Of a DNA stretch of 64,000 bases, positions 34,817-44,795 are shown piece by piece. Position 1 is the first letter of the stretch. Each line of letters opens with the position of its first letter. Source of the stretch: Shewanella sp. c952 (lineage in GTDB: Bacteria > Pseudomonadota > Gammaproteobacteria > Enterobacterales > Shewanellaceae); contig NZ_BPEW01000001.1 of the NCBI RefSeq assembly GCF_019654975.1, positions 310,001-374,000 on the forward strand. The letters are read 5' to 3'. The notes below the pieces were generated by a model. It was not told the DNA's origin. It made no database searches and saw nothing but the letters and a program-made list of their open reading frames with translations. The position numbers were made by a program, and so were the translations under genes.

Positions 34817-35983
34817 ATGAAAAAAGCGCTAGCAATTTTGCCCCTCGCCACGTTGGTTTTCGTGCCGACAAGCTCGGCGATTGAAGTATTTAAAGATGAT
34901 AAGAATGCATTTGAAGTTGGTGGTTTTGTTGATGCTCGTATTATTGATACCCAGGGTGTTACCGAAGTTGTAAACGGCAGCTCTAGAATCAATTTCGGCT
35001 TTACTCGAGAGATGTCCAGTGACTGGAAAAGTTACGTTAAATTAGAGTGGGGTGTAAATCCCTTTGGTAATGCAACAATTGCCTACAGCAGTGAGAGTAA
35101 TTTCGAGACTCAAAGCGGCGATTTTCTAAATAATCGCTTAGGTTATGTTGGTTTAAGCCATGATAATTATGGTTCTGTCTCTATTGGTAAGCAGTGGGGC
35201 GCATGGTACGACGTGGTTTATAACACTAACTATGGCTTTGTATGGGATGGTAACGCCTCAGGGACTTATACTTACAATAAGTCTGATGGTGCCATCAATG
35301 GTGTGGGTCGTGGTGATAAGGTTATTCAGTACCGCAATGATTGGGGGAACTTGAGCATTGCGCTACAGATGCAGCTAAAGAGCAGCATGACTGATATTGC
35401 TGATGATGGCAGCAATAACCCTAATCGACTGGTATCAACCGAATACGATAATACTTATGGTATTGGCTTAACTTACCAAGCGACAGAGATGTTAGTGATT
35501 ACCGCTGGTGGTAATATCGGTGAACCGGAGGGGACCACGGCAAGCGGTCGAGTGATCTCTGAGACTGACTATATTTACGGTTTTGGGCTAACTTGGGGCA
35601 GTTGGGATGAGCACGGCTTTTATGCGGCGATGAATCTCAACCAAAATGAGTTCCACGACACCGATAACTTAGGCCGTTTTTTGCAAGAGTCGGTCGGTCT
35701 AGAGACCTTAGCTTCTTACTTACTAGACAATAACTTTAAGCTTATGGCCTCATACAATATTTTAGAGGCTGGAGATGCTTATGAAGCGGCACATCCTGGT
35801 GATGTATTTAAGCGGCAATTCGCCGTTGCTGGCCTGCATTATGTGTGGGATAACAGCTTGGTCTTGTACTTAGAAGGTCGAGTCGACTTTAGTGATTTCA
35901 GTAGTGCCAATCCAGAAAATGAAGCTAAGCAGTCAGTTTCAGAAGATGACGGTATAGCCATCGGTATTCGATATGTTATGTGA
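34817..35983 (+). CDS. Gram-negative general porin
   Basis: A 388-residue outer membrane protein with a signal peptide (MKKALAILPLATLVFVPTSSA) and an OmpC/OmpU-like pattern. VGGFVDARI opens the first strand, RLGYVGLSHDNYGSVSIGKQWG is the conserved strand/turn near residue 115-135, and aromatic girdles recur. The protein ends YVM rather than the usual terminal Phe. GGAG lies six bases before the ATG. It probably forms a trimeric diffusion channel; specificity is not predictable. A perfect bidirectional terminator separates it from the convergent SIMPL gene. Confidence 0.85.
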   Translation: MKKALAILPLATLVFVPTSSAIEVFKDDKNAFEVGGFVDARIIDTQGVTEVVNGSSRINFGFTREMSSDWKSYVKLEWGVNPFGNATIAYSSESNFETQSGDFLNNRLGYVGLSHDNYGSVSIGKQWGAWYDVVYNTNYGFVWDGNASGTYTYNKSDGAINGVGRGDKVIQYRNDWGNLSIALQMQLKSSMTDIADDGSNNPNRLVSTEYDNTYGIGLTYQATEMLVITAGGNIGEPEGTTASGRVISETDYIYGFGLTWGSWDEHGFYAAMNLNQNEFHDTDNLGRFLQESVGLETLASYLLDNNFKLMASYNILEAGDAYEAAHPGDVFKRQFAVAGLHYVWDNSLVLYLEGRVDFSDFSSANPENEAKQSVSEDDGIAIGIRYVM

Positions 35984-36002
35984 CCACTATAGTGAGTAGA
36001 AA

Positions 36003-36044
36003 AATAAATGCTTATCAAACTTAAGTTATTGATAAGCATTTATT
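36003..36044. terminator. Bidirectional terminator between porin and SIMPL genes
   Basis: AATAAATGCTTATCAA and TTGATAAGCATTTATT form a perfect 16 bp stem with a 10-base loop between two convergent genes. Confidence 0.88.
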
Positions 36045-36053
36045 ATTGCTAGG

Positions 36054-36764
36054 CTATTTCAGGCGGTATGTCACTTCAACCCTATCTTGGATCGTCACTT
36101 GTCCCTGTTGGTAGCTTTTTGCCACATTGTAGCTGTCGCTTTCTGCGTTCATTCTCATCATTATCGGTTGTACTGGGCGTTGGTCAAAGTAACGAATTTG
36201 CCAAACTCCATTGAGTTCTTCGCCAAAACCTTCGGCCAATTCAGCTGCTTTTTGTTGGGCATCTTTAATTGCTGCTAACCTCGCTTGTTTTATATATTGT
36301 GCCTCTTTGCTCGATTTTAGCGCAATGTGATTGATGCGATTAATGCCTTGCTCGAGGGCGGTATCTAAAATACTGTTAAGCTCGCTGAGATCATTAACAG
36401 TGACGGTTACACGGCGATTGGCACTGTAGCCTATTAGTTTATTAGGCTGACCTTTTTCGTAATGATATTGTGGTTGTAGATTGATATTGGCACTTTGAAT
36501 AAGCTCGCGGCTAACACCTGCTTTTTGTAAGCGCTCAATGAATTTTGCGACAGCTATATCCGATTGTTTTTTGGCTGCCTGTGCCGTTTCTGCTTTGATA
36601 ATCACTTCGACGTTAACATCTGCCATATCGGCTTCAGCTACAATATTGCTGCTACCGATAGTTTCAAGGTGTGGGAAATTGACCTCGGCAGCCAATGTTG
36701 GCGCCGCGAGGCTTGCTGATAGAATGAGACCGGAGATTACTGCCGCGATTGTTGATTTATTCAT
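36054..36764 (-). CDS. SIMPL/DUF541 periplasmic protein, YggE-like
   Basis: A 236-residue exported protein with a signal peptide (to about residue 25, ALA) and a SIMPL domain. The block NINLQPQYHYEKGQPNKLIGY (about 95-115) and the ARLAAIKDAQQKAAELAEGF helix (about 168-187) are typical. E. coli YggE is linked to oxidative stress tolerance; the molecular function is not known. It ends 10 bp from the shared terminator. Confidence 0.85.
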   Translation of the reverse strand: MNKSTIAAVISGLILSASLAAPTLAAEVNFPHLETIGSSNIVAEADMADVNVEVIIKAETAQAAKKQSDIAVAKFIERLQKAGVSRELIQSANINLQPQYHYEKGQPNKLIGYSANRRVTVTVNDLSELNSILDTALEQGINRINHIALKSSKEAQYIKQARLAAIKDAQQKAAELAEGFGEELNGVWQIRYFDQRPVQPIMMRMNAESDSYNVAKSYQQGQVTIQDRVEVTYRLK

Positions 36765-36991
36765 GATGACTCCAAAAGTTGGCTGGTATTTGCCAAGAGG
36801 TAATTGAGTTGTTGTGAGTTATAAACGGCGCTGATTTGAAAAAGGGTTATATTTTTTTGATATTTAAATATTATTGGGCTCAATGCTCAAACTCGGTATT
36901 TATTTGCTTTTTTACAGTGATTTACTTTATGCATCATGTCCATTACAAACCATTGGCTATACTGATTACTTCAAACAAAAGGAGTAAAGTA

Positions 36992-37339
36992 ATGCAACGC
37001 ATTTTATTCGTAATGATACTTCTGCTAAGTGCAGCATGCGCCAATGTAGCAGCCACAGAGCGAGCAGATTCAGGAAAAATGTTAGCTAAGCTGACTGAAG
37101 AACTAAGCCTTACTGATGAGCAGCAAACAGAAACAGAAGTTGTGATGGGGTTATTTCATGATGAGATGAAACTACTGCACGAAAGTGAGGGCAGTCGCCG
37201 TGATAAAGGCAAGAAAATGAAGGTTGCCGCTGAGACTAGAGATAGTCAAATGCAACAGATTTTAGATGAATCGCAATTTGAACAGTATCAAAATATGGTC
37301 GCTGAAATGCGCGAAAAGATGAAGCAGCGAAGAAAATAG
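36992..37339 (+). CDS. Small Spy/CpxP-like periplasmic protein
   Basis: A 115-residue exported helical protein. The ATG at 36992 has an ideal AAAGGAG site and opens a signal peptide (QRILFVMILLLSAACANVAA); a longer frame from 36836 has neither. The mature part is highly charged and helical with an LTDEQQTE motif (about residues 38-45), similar to the LTxxQ motif of Spy/CpxP chaperone-like proteins. A lipoprotein cleavage at Cys15 is possible but the box is poor. The assignment is tentative. Confidence 0.7.
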   Translation: MQRILFVMILLLSAACANVAATERADSGKMLAKLTEELSLTDEQQTETEVVMGLFHDEMKLLHESEGSRRDKGKKMKVAAETRDSQMQQILDESQFEQYQNMVAEMREKMKQRRK

Positions 37340-37342
37340 CCC

Positions 37343-37987
37343 TTAGGTAAACTTTTCTTTGAAAACCACCTGTGCAGCAGGCTTTGTTTGCTGCCAACCT
37401 TTCTGTTTAAGTTCTGGTTCATCTAGAAATTCATCAACGTAGCCGAGACATAAATAGCCAATTAACTCAGAAGCAGCGGGTGCATTGAGAATGTCCTTAA
37501 CCTTAAGTGGGTCTAAAATACTGACCCAGCCAACCCCGATGTTGAGTGAACGAGCCATTAACCACAGGTTTTGAATCGCGCAAACTACGCTGAACTTGCC
37601 CATCTCGGGCATACTCGTTTGGCCTAACACGGCTACTGTGCTGGGCTGATAAAATACCGCTAGATTGATGGGCGCCTCAATAATCCCCTCAAGCTTTAGT
37701 GTGTCATATTGAGCTCGTTTATCGCCACTAAATTGCTGGCTGCCAGAAGCATTTTCTTCGCTGAAGGTTTGTTGAACTGCTTTTTTGGTCACTAAGTCTC
37801 TGATAACCACAAATTGCCAAGGTTGTGAATATCCCACTGAGGGCGCCAACATCGCTGCATTTAGCAGTGAATCAATCGTTGCTTGAGAAACCGGTTTATC
37901 ATTAAAACGATTGCCGCGTACATCGCGCCTAAGGCGAATAATATCAGCCAATACTTGGCTATCGCTTTCACTAAATAATTGACTCAT
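37343..37987 (-). CDS. bluB: 5,6-dimethylbenzimidazole synthase
   Basis: A 214-residue flavin-destroying nitroreductase-fold enzyme that turns reduced FMN plus O2 into 5,6-dimethylbenzimidazole, the lower ligand of B12. The BluB-specific features are visible: RRDVRGNRF near the N-terminus, APSVGYSQPWQFV (about 49-61), LKLEGIIEAP (about 98-107) and IQNLWLMARSLNIGVGWVS (about 137-155). Generic nitroreductases lack the GYSQPW and VGWVS combination. No other cobalamin gene is nearby, so it stands alone, possibly supporting salvage or lower-ligand remodelling. Confidence 0.88.
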   Translation of the reverse strand: MSQLFSESDSQVLADIIRLRRDVRGNRFNDKPVSQATIDSLLNAAMLAPSVGYSQPWQFVVIRDLVTKKAVQQTFSEENASGSQQFSGDKRAQYDTLKLEGIIEAPINLAVFYQPSTVAVLGQTSMPEMGKFSVVCAIQNLWLMARSLNIGVGWVSILDPLKVKDILNAPAASELIGYLCLGYVDEFLDEPELKQKGWQQTKPAAQVVFKEKFT

Positions 37988-38023
37988 TTGGTTTCCATTT
38001 ATGCTCAGGGCTCATTCGTTGCG

Positions 38024-38052
38024 AATAAAAAACGTGCCTTTTTAGGCACGTT
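38024..38052 (-). terminator. Intrinsic terminator after the Dcu transporter gene
   Basis: AACGTGCC and GGCACGTT form an 8 bp stem; on the minus strand it is followed by TTTTTTATT. It lies about 65 bp past the transporter stop. Confidence 0.88.
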
Positions 38053-38115
38053 ATTGAGTATACTCAGATAGACAACTGCTAGGTTAGTTTGATTATGTAT
38101 CAGTCTTCAGTTTTA

Positions 38116-39432
38116 CTAATTTATCGCCATTGAAATGAAGTAGCCGACAAATGTCGCCGTCACCACGCCGATAAAGCCCGGCACGATAAAGCTGTGATTT
38201 AAGACATACTTGCCAATATGGGTAGTGCCCGTTCTGTCGAAACTAATTGCTGCTAAGTCACTTGGGTAAAATGGGAAAAAGAAGTAAGCATAACAAGCTG
38301 GTAATACACCGATTAATACTGGCGCAGGGATCCCTAAAGAGAAACCTAATGGCAGCATGATTGTTAAAGTAGCGGCTTGGCTTTTTAAAAACACCGAAGC
38401 GACAAACATCGCAATCGCAAACGACCAAGGATGTGCATGTACTATGTCGCTAACAGATTCAATCAAGTAACTCTTGTGATGACCGATAATGGTGTCACTT
38501 AACCATGCGATACCGAAGATAATAATTACCGCGGTCATCCCGGCAATAAACACGTTACTGTTGACGATCTTCTTGGGATCAACTTTGGTGGCTAATAAGA
38601 TAAGCGCGCCGACAGAGAGCATCATAAATTGAATCGCCACCGACATTTTAACGCCTTCAGGCAGTAACTCTTTACTGAACATTGCCAATCCAATGACAGC
38701 AAGGATCCCCAATAAGAATATGCTTAATCCTTTCTTGGCAATGCTGTTACTCTTAGCCGTATCGCTGGTTTCAATGTCAGGGTCAATTAAGCTATTTTTA
38801 AACTCTTCATCTAACAGGCGAGCTTGAAATTCTTCGTCTTTATCAAGATCTTTACCGCGCGTTAAACTCCATGCTGAAGCGACTAAAACCCCGATTAGCG
38901 TAGAAGGGATAGTGACTAGCAACACATCTACTAAGCTGATATCGAGGTTATTCTCCATCGAGGTCGCAATAACCACTGCGGCAGCTGCGGCGATTGGACT
39001 GGCGGTGATCCCCATTTGTGATGCAACAGTTGCTATCGCAAGTGGCCGCTCAGGTCGAATACCTTTCTTGTATGCGACATCGTAGATGACTGGCAACAGC
39101 GGATAAACCGAGTGACCAGTACCAACCAGCACGGTGAGTGAATAGGTACATAGCGGCCCGAGAAATACGATTTGATTCGGATGTTTACGCAGGAGTTTTT
39201 CTGCATAACGCACGAGAAGCTTAAGCCCACCAGTCGCCTCAAGCGTCGCAGATGCAGCAACCACGGCTAGAATGATCAGCATGACGTTGATAGGGGGCGA
39301 GCCAGGAGCAATGCCAAACACAAAGGCCAGAATCGATACACCTAGCCCACCTAAAAGGCCAAAGGCAACACCGCCATGACGGATCCCGACAAAGATGACA
39401 GCCAGTAATAACAGCATATGTACGAAAAACAT
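38116..39432 (-). CDS. C4-dicarboxylate transporter, DcuA/DcuB family
   Basis: A 438-residue polytopic inner membrane antiporter for fumarate, succinate, malate or aspartate. The N-terminal GIRHGGVAFGLLGGLGV segment, GTGHSVYPLLPVIYDVAYKKGIRPERPL-type region (about 104-131) and GITASPIAAAAAV (about 142-154) match the Dcu family. Length lies between E. coli DcuA (433) and DcuB (446); I cannot separate the two. AAGGGATACCTT precedes the ATG. In respiratory bacteria such as Shewanella it would support fumarate respiration; no FNR box was confirmed. Confidence 0.9.
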   Translation of the reverse strand: MFFVHMLLLLAVIFVGIRHGGVAFGLLGGLGVSILAFVFGIAPGSPPINVMLIILAVVAASATLEATGGLKLLVRYAEKLLRKHPNQIVFLGPLCTYSLTVLVGTGHSVYPLLPVIYDVAYKKGIRPERPLAIATVASQMGITASPIAAAAAVVIATSMENNLDISLVDVLLVTIPSTLIGVLVASAWSLTRGKDLDKDEEFQARLLDEEFKNSLIDPDIETSDTAKSNSIAKKGLSIFLLGILAVIGLAMFSKELLPEGVKMSVAIQFMMLSVGALILLATKVDPKKIVNSNVFIAGMTAVIIIFGIAWLSDTIIGHHKSYLIESVSDIVHAHPWSFAIAMFVASVFLKSQAATLTIMLPLGFSLGIPAPVLIGVLPACYAYFFFPFYPSDLAAISFDRTGTTHIGKYVLNHSFIVPGFIGVVTATFVGYFISMAIN

Positions 39433-39706
39433 AAGGTATCCCTTCTAGTGATGTACTGAATTGTGTTTCTACAACAAATGGTGGTTATGCGTTAGAAAAT
39501 GCCCTGCAATAGCTAACTTATACCGTATGTTATCTACTGCTTAAATAGTGGCTGTTCAGCAAGGTGATAAGCCGCATTGTTCTGCCACTATTTTTAGAAA
39601 AAATGTGAGCTTTGTACTTTTCATTAGAGACTAAATCGTTGTGTTAATATTGGGCAATTAACAGTTAGGTGATTTTAAAGTCTTTCAATAATATGGTTGG
39701 AGAGTT

Positions 39707-39842
39707 AGGGACTGTTGATCTCTCGAGCTTAGTCTTTGTTCGGATTCAATGCTTTTAGGGCAAGGCTTGAGCGATGATGCTTAGTGAGCTAAGTGAAAAA
39801 TGCGTAACGCAGTAATAAAAACATTGAAAGATCAATAGCCCT
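39707..39842. mobile_element. 136 bp MITE-like element with imperfect terminal inverted repeats
   Basis: The left end AGGGACTGTTGATCTCTC and the reverse complement of the right end (AGGGCTATTGATCTTTC) match over about 15 positions with one gap. The interior is short, has no coding frame and lies between the Dcu and universal-stress genes. The layout fits a miniature inverted-repeat element. The remainder of the 450 bp gap (39433-39706) shows no gene. Confidence 0.6.
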
Positions 39843-39881
39843 AGTCAGCAGGCCGTAGATAGCCTGCTGTAGGGGAGGATA

Positions 39882-40727
39882 TTATCGGATCAATAATAGC
39901 GGAACAGTGCTTTTTAACAGCACTTGTGTGGTGTTACTGCCAACAAAATACTGCCTTAATTTTGAGTGGCCGTAGGCACCCATTACAATCATTCCAAGCT
40001 GCTGTTGCTGTTGATAATCGAGTAATGCTGTATCGACATGACCTGTTAATACTCGCTCGGTCACTCTTACCCCAGCATCTTTTAGCTGCCTTGATGCCTG
40101 TTTAAAAGCCGCAGTTTGATCGCCTGAGCTATTAATCATCACAAGATGACATTCTAGCCCTGTGAGCAAAGGGGTATTTTTTGCTTTTTCTATTAACTTA
40201 TCGCTGGTTGCGCTGCCGTCAAAGGCAATCATGTATGAGCTAGGTATGGCAAAGGTTTCACTGACCACCAAAGTGTGTGCTTTGATGCTTCTAACAACGC
40301 TCTCTAGCTGAGAACCAATGGCTTTTGAAGCGCTATGTTCTTCACCTGAACGACCAATAACTAATACCCTTAGCTGATGTTCAATATCACAGAGCGTTTC
40401 AAGTAAGCTACCATGGCGCTGTAATTTATAGATTTCATCGACACCCTTAACATGCGCTAGCTCTTCAGCGTGATTGAGTAGTTGTTTTCCATGTTTCAGT
40501 GCCACTTTACTGCGTAGTTCATCGAGCTCAACCAGTTCATTGAGCAGCTCTTCTTGACTGCCAATGCCTATTTGCCCTGATAGTTCACTGACCACAGGCC
40601 TAGCTGTTCTATCAAGCACGTGCAGTAGAGTTAGTGGTGCTTTGACTTTCTGTGCAACCCACGCACTGGCTTCACAGGTGGCTAGTGTTAACTTAGAGCC
40701 ATCGATACATGCAACTATGTTTTTCAT
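39882..40727 (-). CDS. Tandem-domain universal stress protein
   Basis: A 281-residue protein made of two UspA domains (about 1-145 and 150-281). The second domain keeps the ATP-binding-type GxxGxSKxxxxxVGS pattern (GAYGHSKLRQYFVGSNT); the first has IGRSGEEHSASKAIGS. The start at 40727 has AAGGA eight bases upstream, overlapping the stop of the SulP gene. It is therefore translationally linked to that transporter, a common SulP-Usp pairing. The role is probably regulatory or stress related. Confidence 0.87.
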   Translation of the reverse strand: MKNIVACIDGSKLTLATCEASAWVAQKVKAPLTLLHVLDRTARPVVSELSGQIGIGSQEELLNELVELDELRSKVALKHGKQLLNHAEELAHVKGVDEIYKLQRHGSLLETLCDIEHQLRVLVIGRSGEEHSASKAIGSQLESVVRSIKAHTLVVSETFAIPSSYMIAFDGSATSDKLIEKAKNTPLLTGLECHLVMINSSGDQTAAFKQASRQLKDAGVRVTERVLTGHVDTALLDYQQQQQLGMIVMGAYGHSKLRQYFVGSNTTQVLLKSTVPLLLIR

Positions 40728-40738
40728 CTGTCTCATCC

Positions 40739-42226
40739 TTAATGTCCAGCCAGTAGTCTTTCAACTTCTTCAGGTTTGTCGTGTACACCAAATTTATCGA
40801 CAATGGTGCGAGTCGCTTGGTTCATACCAATGAGATTAACTTGAGTCCCTTCACGGCGAAACTTAATTACTACCTTGTCTAATGCGGATACCGCGGTTAC
40901 ATCCCAAAAATGTGCAGCAGACAGATCGATGCTGACTGATTCTAAAACCTGTTTAAAATCAAATGAATCAATAAATTTATCAGCGGATGCAAAAAACACC
41001 TGCCCAATAACACGATACTCACAGCTGTCATTTTCAGCACTGTCACTCTTTACTACCATCATGCGACTAATTTTGTTGGCGAAAAATAGCGATGCCAATA
41101 GAACACCAACAAATACACCTATGGCGAGGTTATGAGTCGCCACTACCACGACAACCGTCGTCAACATGACAATGTTGGTCGACAGTGGATGTTTCTTCAT
41201 GTCGATAATTGAGCGCCAAGAGAAGGTACCAATGGCTACCATTATCATGACGGCAACTAAGGCGGCCATTGGAATTTGCTTTAGCCAAGGGCCAAGAAAT
41301 ACCACCATGATCAGTAAGAAGATCCCCGCCGAAAAACTGGATAGACGTCCACGGCCACCAGATTTGATGTTAATCATCGACTGACCAATCATGGCACAAC
41401 CTGCCATACCACCTAGTAAACCCGTTGATATATTGGCAATCCCTTGTCCCTTACATTCGCGATTTTTATCACTGCCGGTATCGGTGAGATCATCGACAAT
41501 GGTTGCGGTCATCATTGACTCTAACAGTCCTACAACAGCAAGTCCTAGAGAGTAAGGTAATACAATCAGTAACGTATCCAGATTTAGTGGTACATCCGGC
41601 CATAAGAATATCGGTAAGGTATCGGGTAAGTCGCCCATATCGCCTACTGTGCGTATATCAACATCGAACATCATCGCAAATGCTGTTAAGCCAACAATAC
41701 AAACTAAAGGGGAGGGCACAACTTTGCCGATAACCGGTAAATAGGGAAATAGGTAGATAATCGCTAGCCCCGCCAATGTCATTGCATAGACATGCCAAGT
41801 TACATTGCTCAGTTCAGGAAGTTGCGCCATAAAAATGAGTATTGCTAGTGCATTCACAAATCCGGTGACTACCGAGCGGGATACAAAGCGCATAAGATCG
41901 CCAAGCTTTAAATAACCTGCAAGGATCTGTAGTAAGCCGGTTAACACTGTTGCTGCGAGTAAGTATTGCAAGCCATGTTCTTTGACTAACGTAACCATTA
42001 ACAGTGCCATAGCGCCAGTTGCCGCTGAAATCATCCCAGGACGAGCGCCAGTAAAAGCGATAACCACCGAAATACTGAATGAGGCATAAAGGCCCACTTT
42101 GGGGTCGACACCGGCGATAATCGAAAAGGCGATAGCTTCTGGGATCAGCGCTAAGGCAACAACGATACCCGCGAGCATGTCGCCACGAATATTAGATATC
42201 CAATCAATTTTGAAATTTTTAAACAT
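40739..42226 (-). CDS. SulP-family anion transporter with STAS domain
   Basis: A 495-residue inner membrane transporter. [21 protein letters not shown] (about 20-40) and [28 protein letters not shown] (about 46-73) are the SulP signature. The [25 protein letters not shown] region (about 275-299) is also conserved. A C-terminal STAS domain covers about 395-495. Bacterial members move sulfate, bicarbonate or other anions, and the SulP-plus-Usp arrangement is often annotated as bicarbonate-related. The substrate is not determined. It forms an operon with the universal stress protein gene downstream. Confidence 0.9.
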   Translation of the reverse strand: MFKNFKIDWISNIRGDMLAGIVVALALIPEAIAFSIIAGVDPKVGLYASFSISVVIAFTGARPGMISAATGAMALLMVTLVKEHGLQYLLAATVLTGLLQILAGYLKLGDLMRFVSRSVVTGFVNALAILIFMAQLPELSNVTWHVYAMTLAGLAIIYLFPYLPVIGKVVPSPLVCIVGLTAFAMMFDVDIRTVGDMGDLPDTLPIFLWPDVPLNLDTLLIVLPYSLGLAVVGLLESMMTATIVDDLTDTGSDKNRECKGQGIANISTGLLGGMAGCAMIGQSMINIKSGGRGRLSSFSAGIFLLIMVVFLGPWLKQIPMAALVAVMIMVAIGTFSWRSIIDMKKHPLSTNIVMLTTVVVVVATHNLAIGVFVGVLLASLFFANKISRMMVVKSDSAENDSCEYRVIGQVFFASADKFIDSFDFKQVLESVSIDLSAAHFWDVTAVSALDKVVIKFRREGTQVNLIGMNQATRTIVDKFGVHDKPEEVERLLAGH

Positions 42227-42485
42227 TGAACTCTCAGTTTACGCACGGCAGTTCGCACCAGGTAAGGCTGGAGTGTTATGCGTGCTTTTTTGATAAAATT
42301 TTGGCGCAGAAAATGGTCGTAGTGATTCGACAACAAATTAACAAGCGCAAAGAATTAAGTGTGATACTTAGTTAGCAATGAAAGCTATAGGGAGGGCAGA
42401 GCGTTAGGGCGGCGTCATTAGCACAGTGAGTAATTTCCTCTAGATTAATTTTGGCTGGATACTACACCTAATAAGGCGTCGTTTG

Positions 42486-42501
42486 TGTGATTAAGATCAC
42501 G
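42486..42501. promoter_or_regulatory. Candidate CRP site in the SulP-mpl divergent region
   Basis: TGTGATTAAGATCACG matches the CRP palindrome TGTGA-N6-TCACA at nine of ten core positions. It lies 260 bp before the SulP start and 216 bp before mpl, in a 490 bp divergent region with no other gene. Which gene it controls, if any, is open. Confidence 0.45.
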
Positions 42502-42716
42502 CTAGAGTCGTTTCAAATTTATGCCAAGCCACGCTGGCATAGCCGTTTAGGCGTTTATGGTTGAGAAGGTGGCGTTGTAAATTCAGCTGTTAAACCGCTT
42601 CGATATCTCACTGAATTGGCAATCTTGTGTTTGAGTGAGTTTAAACCATAGTTAACTGACAAATAGCCGCGCAATTGGTTAGAATAAAGCAGATTTTTAA
42701 ATTCAGAGTGACCACT

Positions 42717-44102
42717 ATGCACGTACATATATTAGGGATTTGTGGCACCTTCATGGGCGGCCTTGCGCTGCTAGCAAGAGCTGAAGGGCACAAAGTGACA
42801 GGCAGTGATGCCAATGTATACCCGCCAATGAGCACTCAACTAGAAGAGCAAGGGATCGAGCTTATTCAAGGTTTTGACCCATCTCAATTAGGACAAGGTG
42901 AAGATGATGCTCCAGACCTTGTCGTGATAGGCAATGCGATGAGCCGCGGTAACCCTTGTGTGGAAGCGGTGCTCAACCGTGGTCTTAGATATACCTCTGG
43001 CCCACAATTTTTAGCGGAACATATTCTCGCCGAGCGTTGGGTATTAGCGGTTTCTGGTACTCATGGCAAAACCTCAACTGCTAGCATGTTGGCTTGGATT
43101 TTAGAAGATTGCGGCTATGAACCTGGCTTTTTAATTGGTGGTGTGCCGCAGAACTTTGGTGTATCGGCCCGTCTTGGAGGCTCACCATTTTTTGTGGTGG
43201 AAGCCGATGAATACGACAGTGCATTTTTCGATAAACGATCCAAGTTTGTACATTACCAGCCACGAACGTTGGTGATTAATAACCTTGAGTTTGACCATGC
43301 AGACATTTTTGATGACCTAAAAGCCATCCAACGTCAGTTTAATCACGTAATACGCACCGTTCCCGGTGAAGGCAAAGTCATTTGGCCTGCTGATGCTAAA
43401 AGTGTGCAGCAAGTTATTGAACTGGGTTGTTGGAGCGAACAGGAGATGTACCATCTACACTCCGCTGCAACAGGTTGGTACGCCACTAACCTAAGTGAAG
43501 ACGGTCATGAGTTTGAAGTGTTCTTCGATGGTGACTCACAAGGTGTTGTTAATTGGCCGCTAATTGGCCAGCACAATATTGAAAATGCAGTGATGGCAAT
43601 CGCAGCAGCAAGACATGTGGGTGTTAAGCCAGATGCCGCTATTGCAGCATTAGTTAAGTTTGCGCCACCAAAGCGCCGTATGGAGCTGATTGGTTGTGTT
43701 GGTGGTGTTGAAGTTTATGATGACTTTGCTCATCACCCAACAGCGATAACCACCTCTCTCGCGGGTATGCGCGCCAAAGTGGGTGAGGGGAAAGTGACGG
43801 TTATTTTAGAGCCGCGCTCAAACACCATGAAAAGCGGTGTGCATAAAGACACTTTAGCCAATTCATTGGCCTTAGCCAGTAACGCATATCTTTACCAAGC
43901 GGGTAATATCGATTGGGATATAAGCGCTGCTATGAGCACAGCAGCAGTGCCTGTTGAGGTATTATTCGATATTGATGAGATTATTACCAAAGCCGTGGCC
44001 CAAGCCTGCAGTGGAGATACTATCATTGTGATGAGCAATGGTGGCTTCGGTGGCTTGCATCAAAAGTTACTGGCTCAGCTAACCGATAAAGCTAGCCACT
44101 AA
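42717..44102 (+). CDS. mpl: UDP-N-acetylmuramate:tripeptide ligase
   Basis: A cytosolic murein recycling enzyme that joins L-Ala-gamma-D-Glu-meso-DAP to UDP-MurNAc. It has 461 residues from the ATG at 42717, which directly opens the MHVHILGICGTFMGGLA nucleotide-binding segment. The Mur ligase P-loop VSGTHGKTSTASM (about 110-122), the EADEYDSAFFDKRSK motif (about 161-175, typical of Mpl) and DDFAHHPTA (about 338-346) are visible. It precedes ubiX by 32 bp, a frequent arrangement in gammaproteobacteria. Confidence 0.96.
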   Translation: MHVHILGICGTFMGGLALLARAEGHKVTGSDANVYPPMSTQLEEQGIELIQGFDPSQLGQGEDDAPDLVVIGNAMSRGNPCVEAVLNRGLRYTSGPQFLAEHILAERWVLAVSGTHGKTSTASMLAWILEDCGYEPGFLIGGVPQNFGVSARLGGSPFFVVEADEYDSAFFDKRSKFVHYQPRTLVINNLEFDHADIFDDLKAIQRQFNHVIRTVPGEGKVIWPADAKSVQQVIELGCWSEQEMYHLHSAATGWYATNLSEDGHEFEVFFDGDSQGVVNWPLIGQHNIENAVMAIAAARHVGVKPDAAIAALVKFAPPKRRMELIGCVGGVEVYDDFAHHPTAITTSLAGMRAKVGEGKVTVILEPRSNTMKSGVHKDTLANSLALASNAYLYQAGNIDWDISAAMSTAAVPVEVLFDIDEIITKAVAQACSGDTIIVMSNGGFGGLHQKLLAQLTDKASH

Positions 44103-44134
44103 TTATAGCGATTAAAACAGGTAACAAATAAAGC

Positions 44135-44788
44135 ATGAGTGTGACAATTCAAAAAGCAGACAAGTCTATCAGTTTAGCTTGGACCGGCGCCTCTGGTGCG
44201 CCTTATGGTTTGAGATTATTAGAGATCCTGCTTAAGAGTGATTATCAAGTTTTCTTGATGATTTCATCTGCCGCCAGAGTGGTACTCGCCACAGAGCAAG
44301 GTTTGCAGTTAAGTGCCAATAGTGACAAGGCTAAAGCGCAGCTACTTGCACAATTTGGCGATGTGGCCGGAGAGCTCATTGTACTGGGTAAGGAGGAGTG
44401 GTTTTCACCGCCAGCATCTGGCTCCGCTGCACCTAAACAGATGGTCATCTGTCCTTGTAGTACTGGGACTTTAGCCGCGGTTGCCACTGGGATGAGCAAT
44501 AATTTACTTGAACGAGCGGCGGATGTTGTAATAAAAGAGCGTGGCCAATTGATACTTGTTCCAAGAGAAACCCCTTTTAGCGCCATACACTTAGAGCATA
44601 TGTTGTCGCTTTCTCGGCTCGGGGCTACCATCATGCCTGCTGCGCCAGGCTTTTATCATAATCCCAAATCGATTGAAGATCTGGTAGACTTTATGGTCGC
44701 CCGGATTCTTGACCATTTGGGCGTCGACCATGCATTAACGAATCGTTGGGGTTATGAAAAGCATAATACCAATGACATCGACTATTGA
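44135..44788 (+). CDS. ubiX: Flavin prenyltransferase UbiX
   Basis: A 217-residue FMN prenyltransferase that supplies prenyl-FMN to the decarboxylase UbiD in ubiquinone synthesis. [19 protein letters not shown] (about 14-32) is the FMN-binding start of the family. [26 protein letters not shown] (about 108-133) and [19 protein letters not shown] (about 140-158) follow. It lies between mpl and hpt and probably belongs to the same transcript. Confidence 0.96.
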   Translation: MSVTIQKADKSISLAWTGASGAPYGLRLLEILLKSDYQVFLMISSAARVVLATEQGLQLSANSDKAKAQLLAQFGDVAGELIVLGKEEWFSPPASGSAAPKQMVICPCSTGTLAAVATGMSNNLLERAADVVIKERGQLILVPRETPFSAIHLEHMLSLSRLGATIMPAAPGFYHNPKSIEDLVDFMVARILDHLGVDHALTNRWGYEKHNTNDIDY

Positions 44789-44795
44789 GAGTTTT

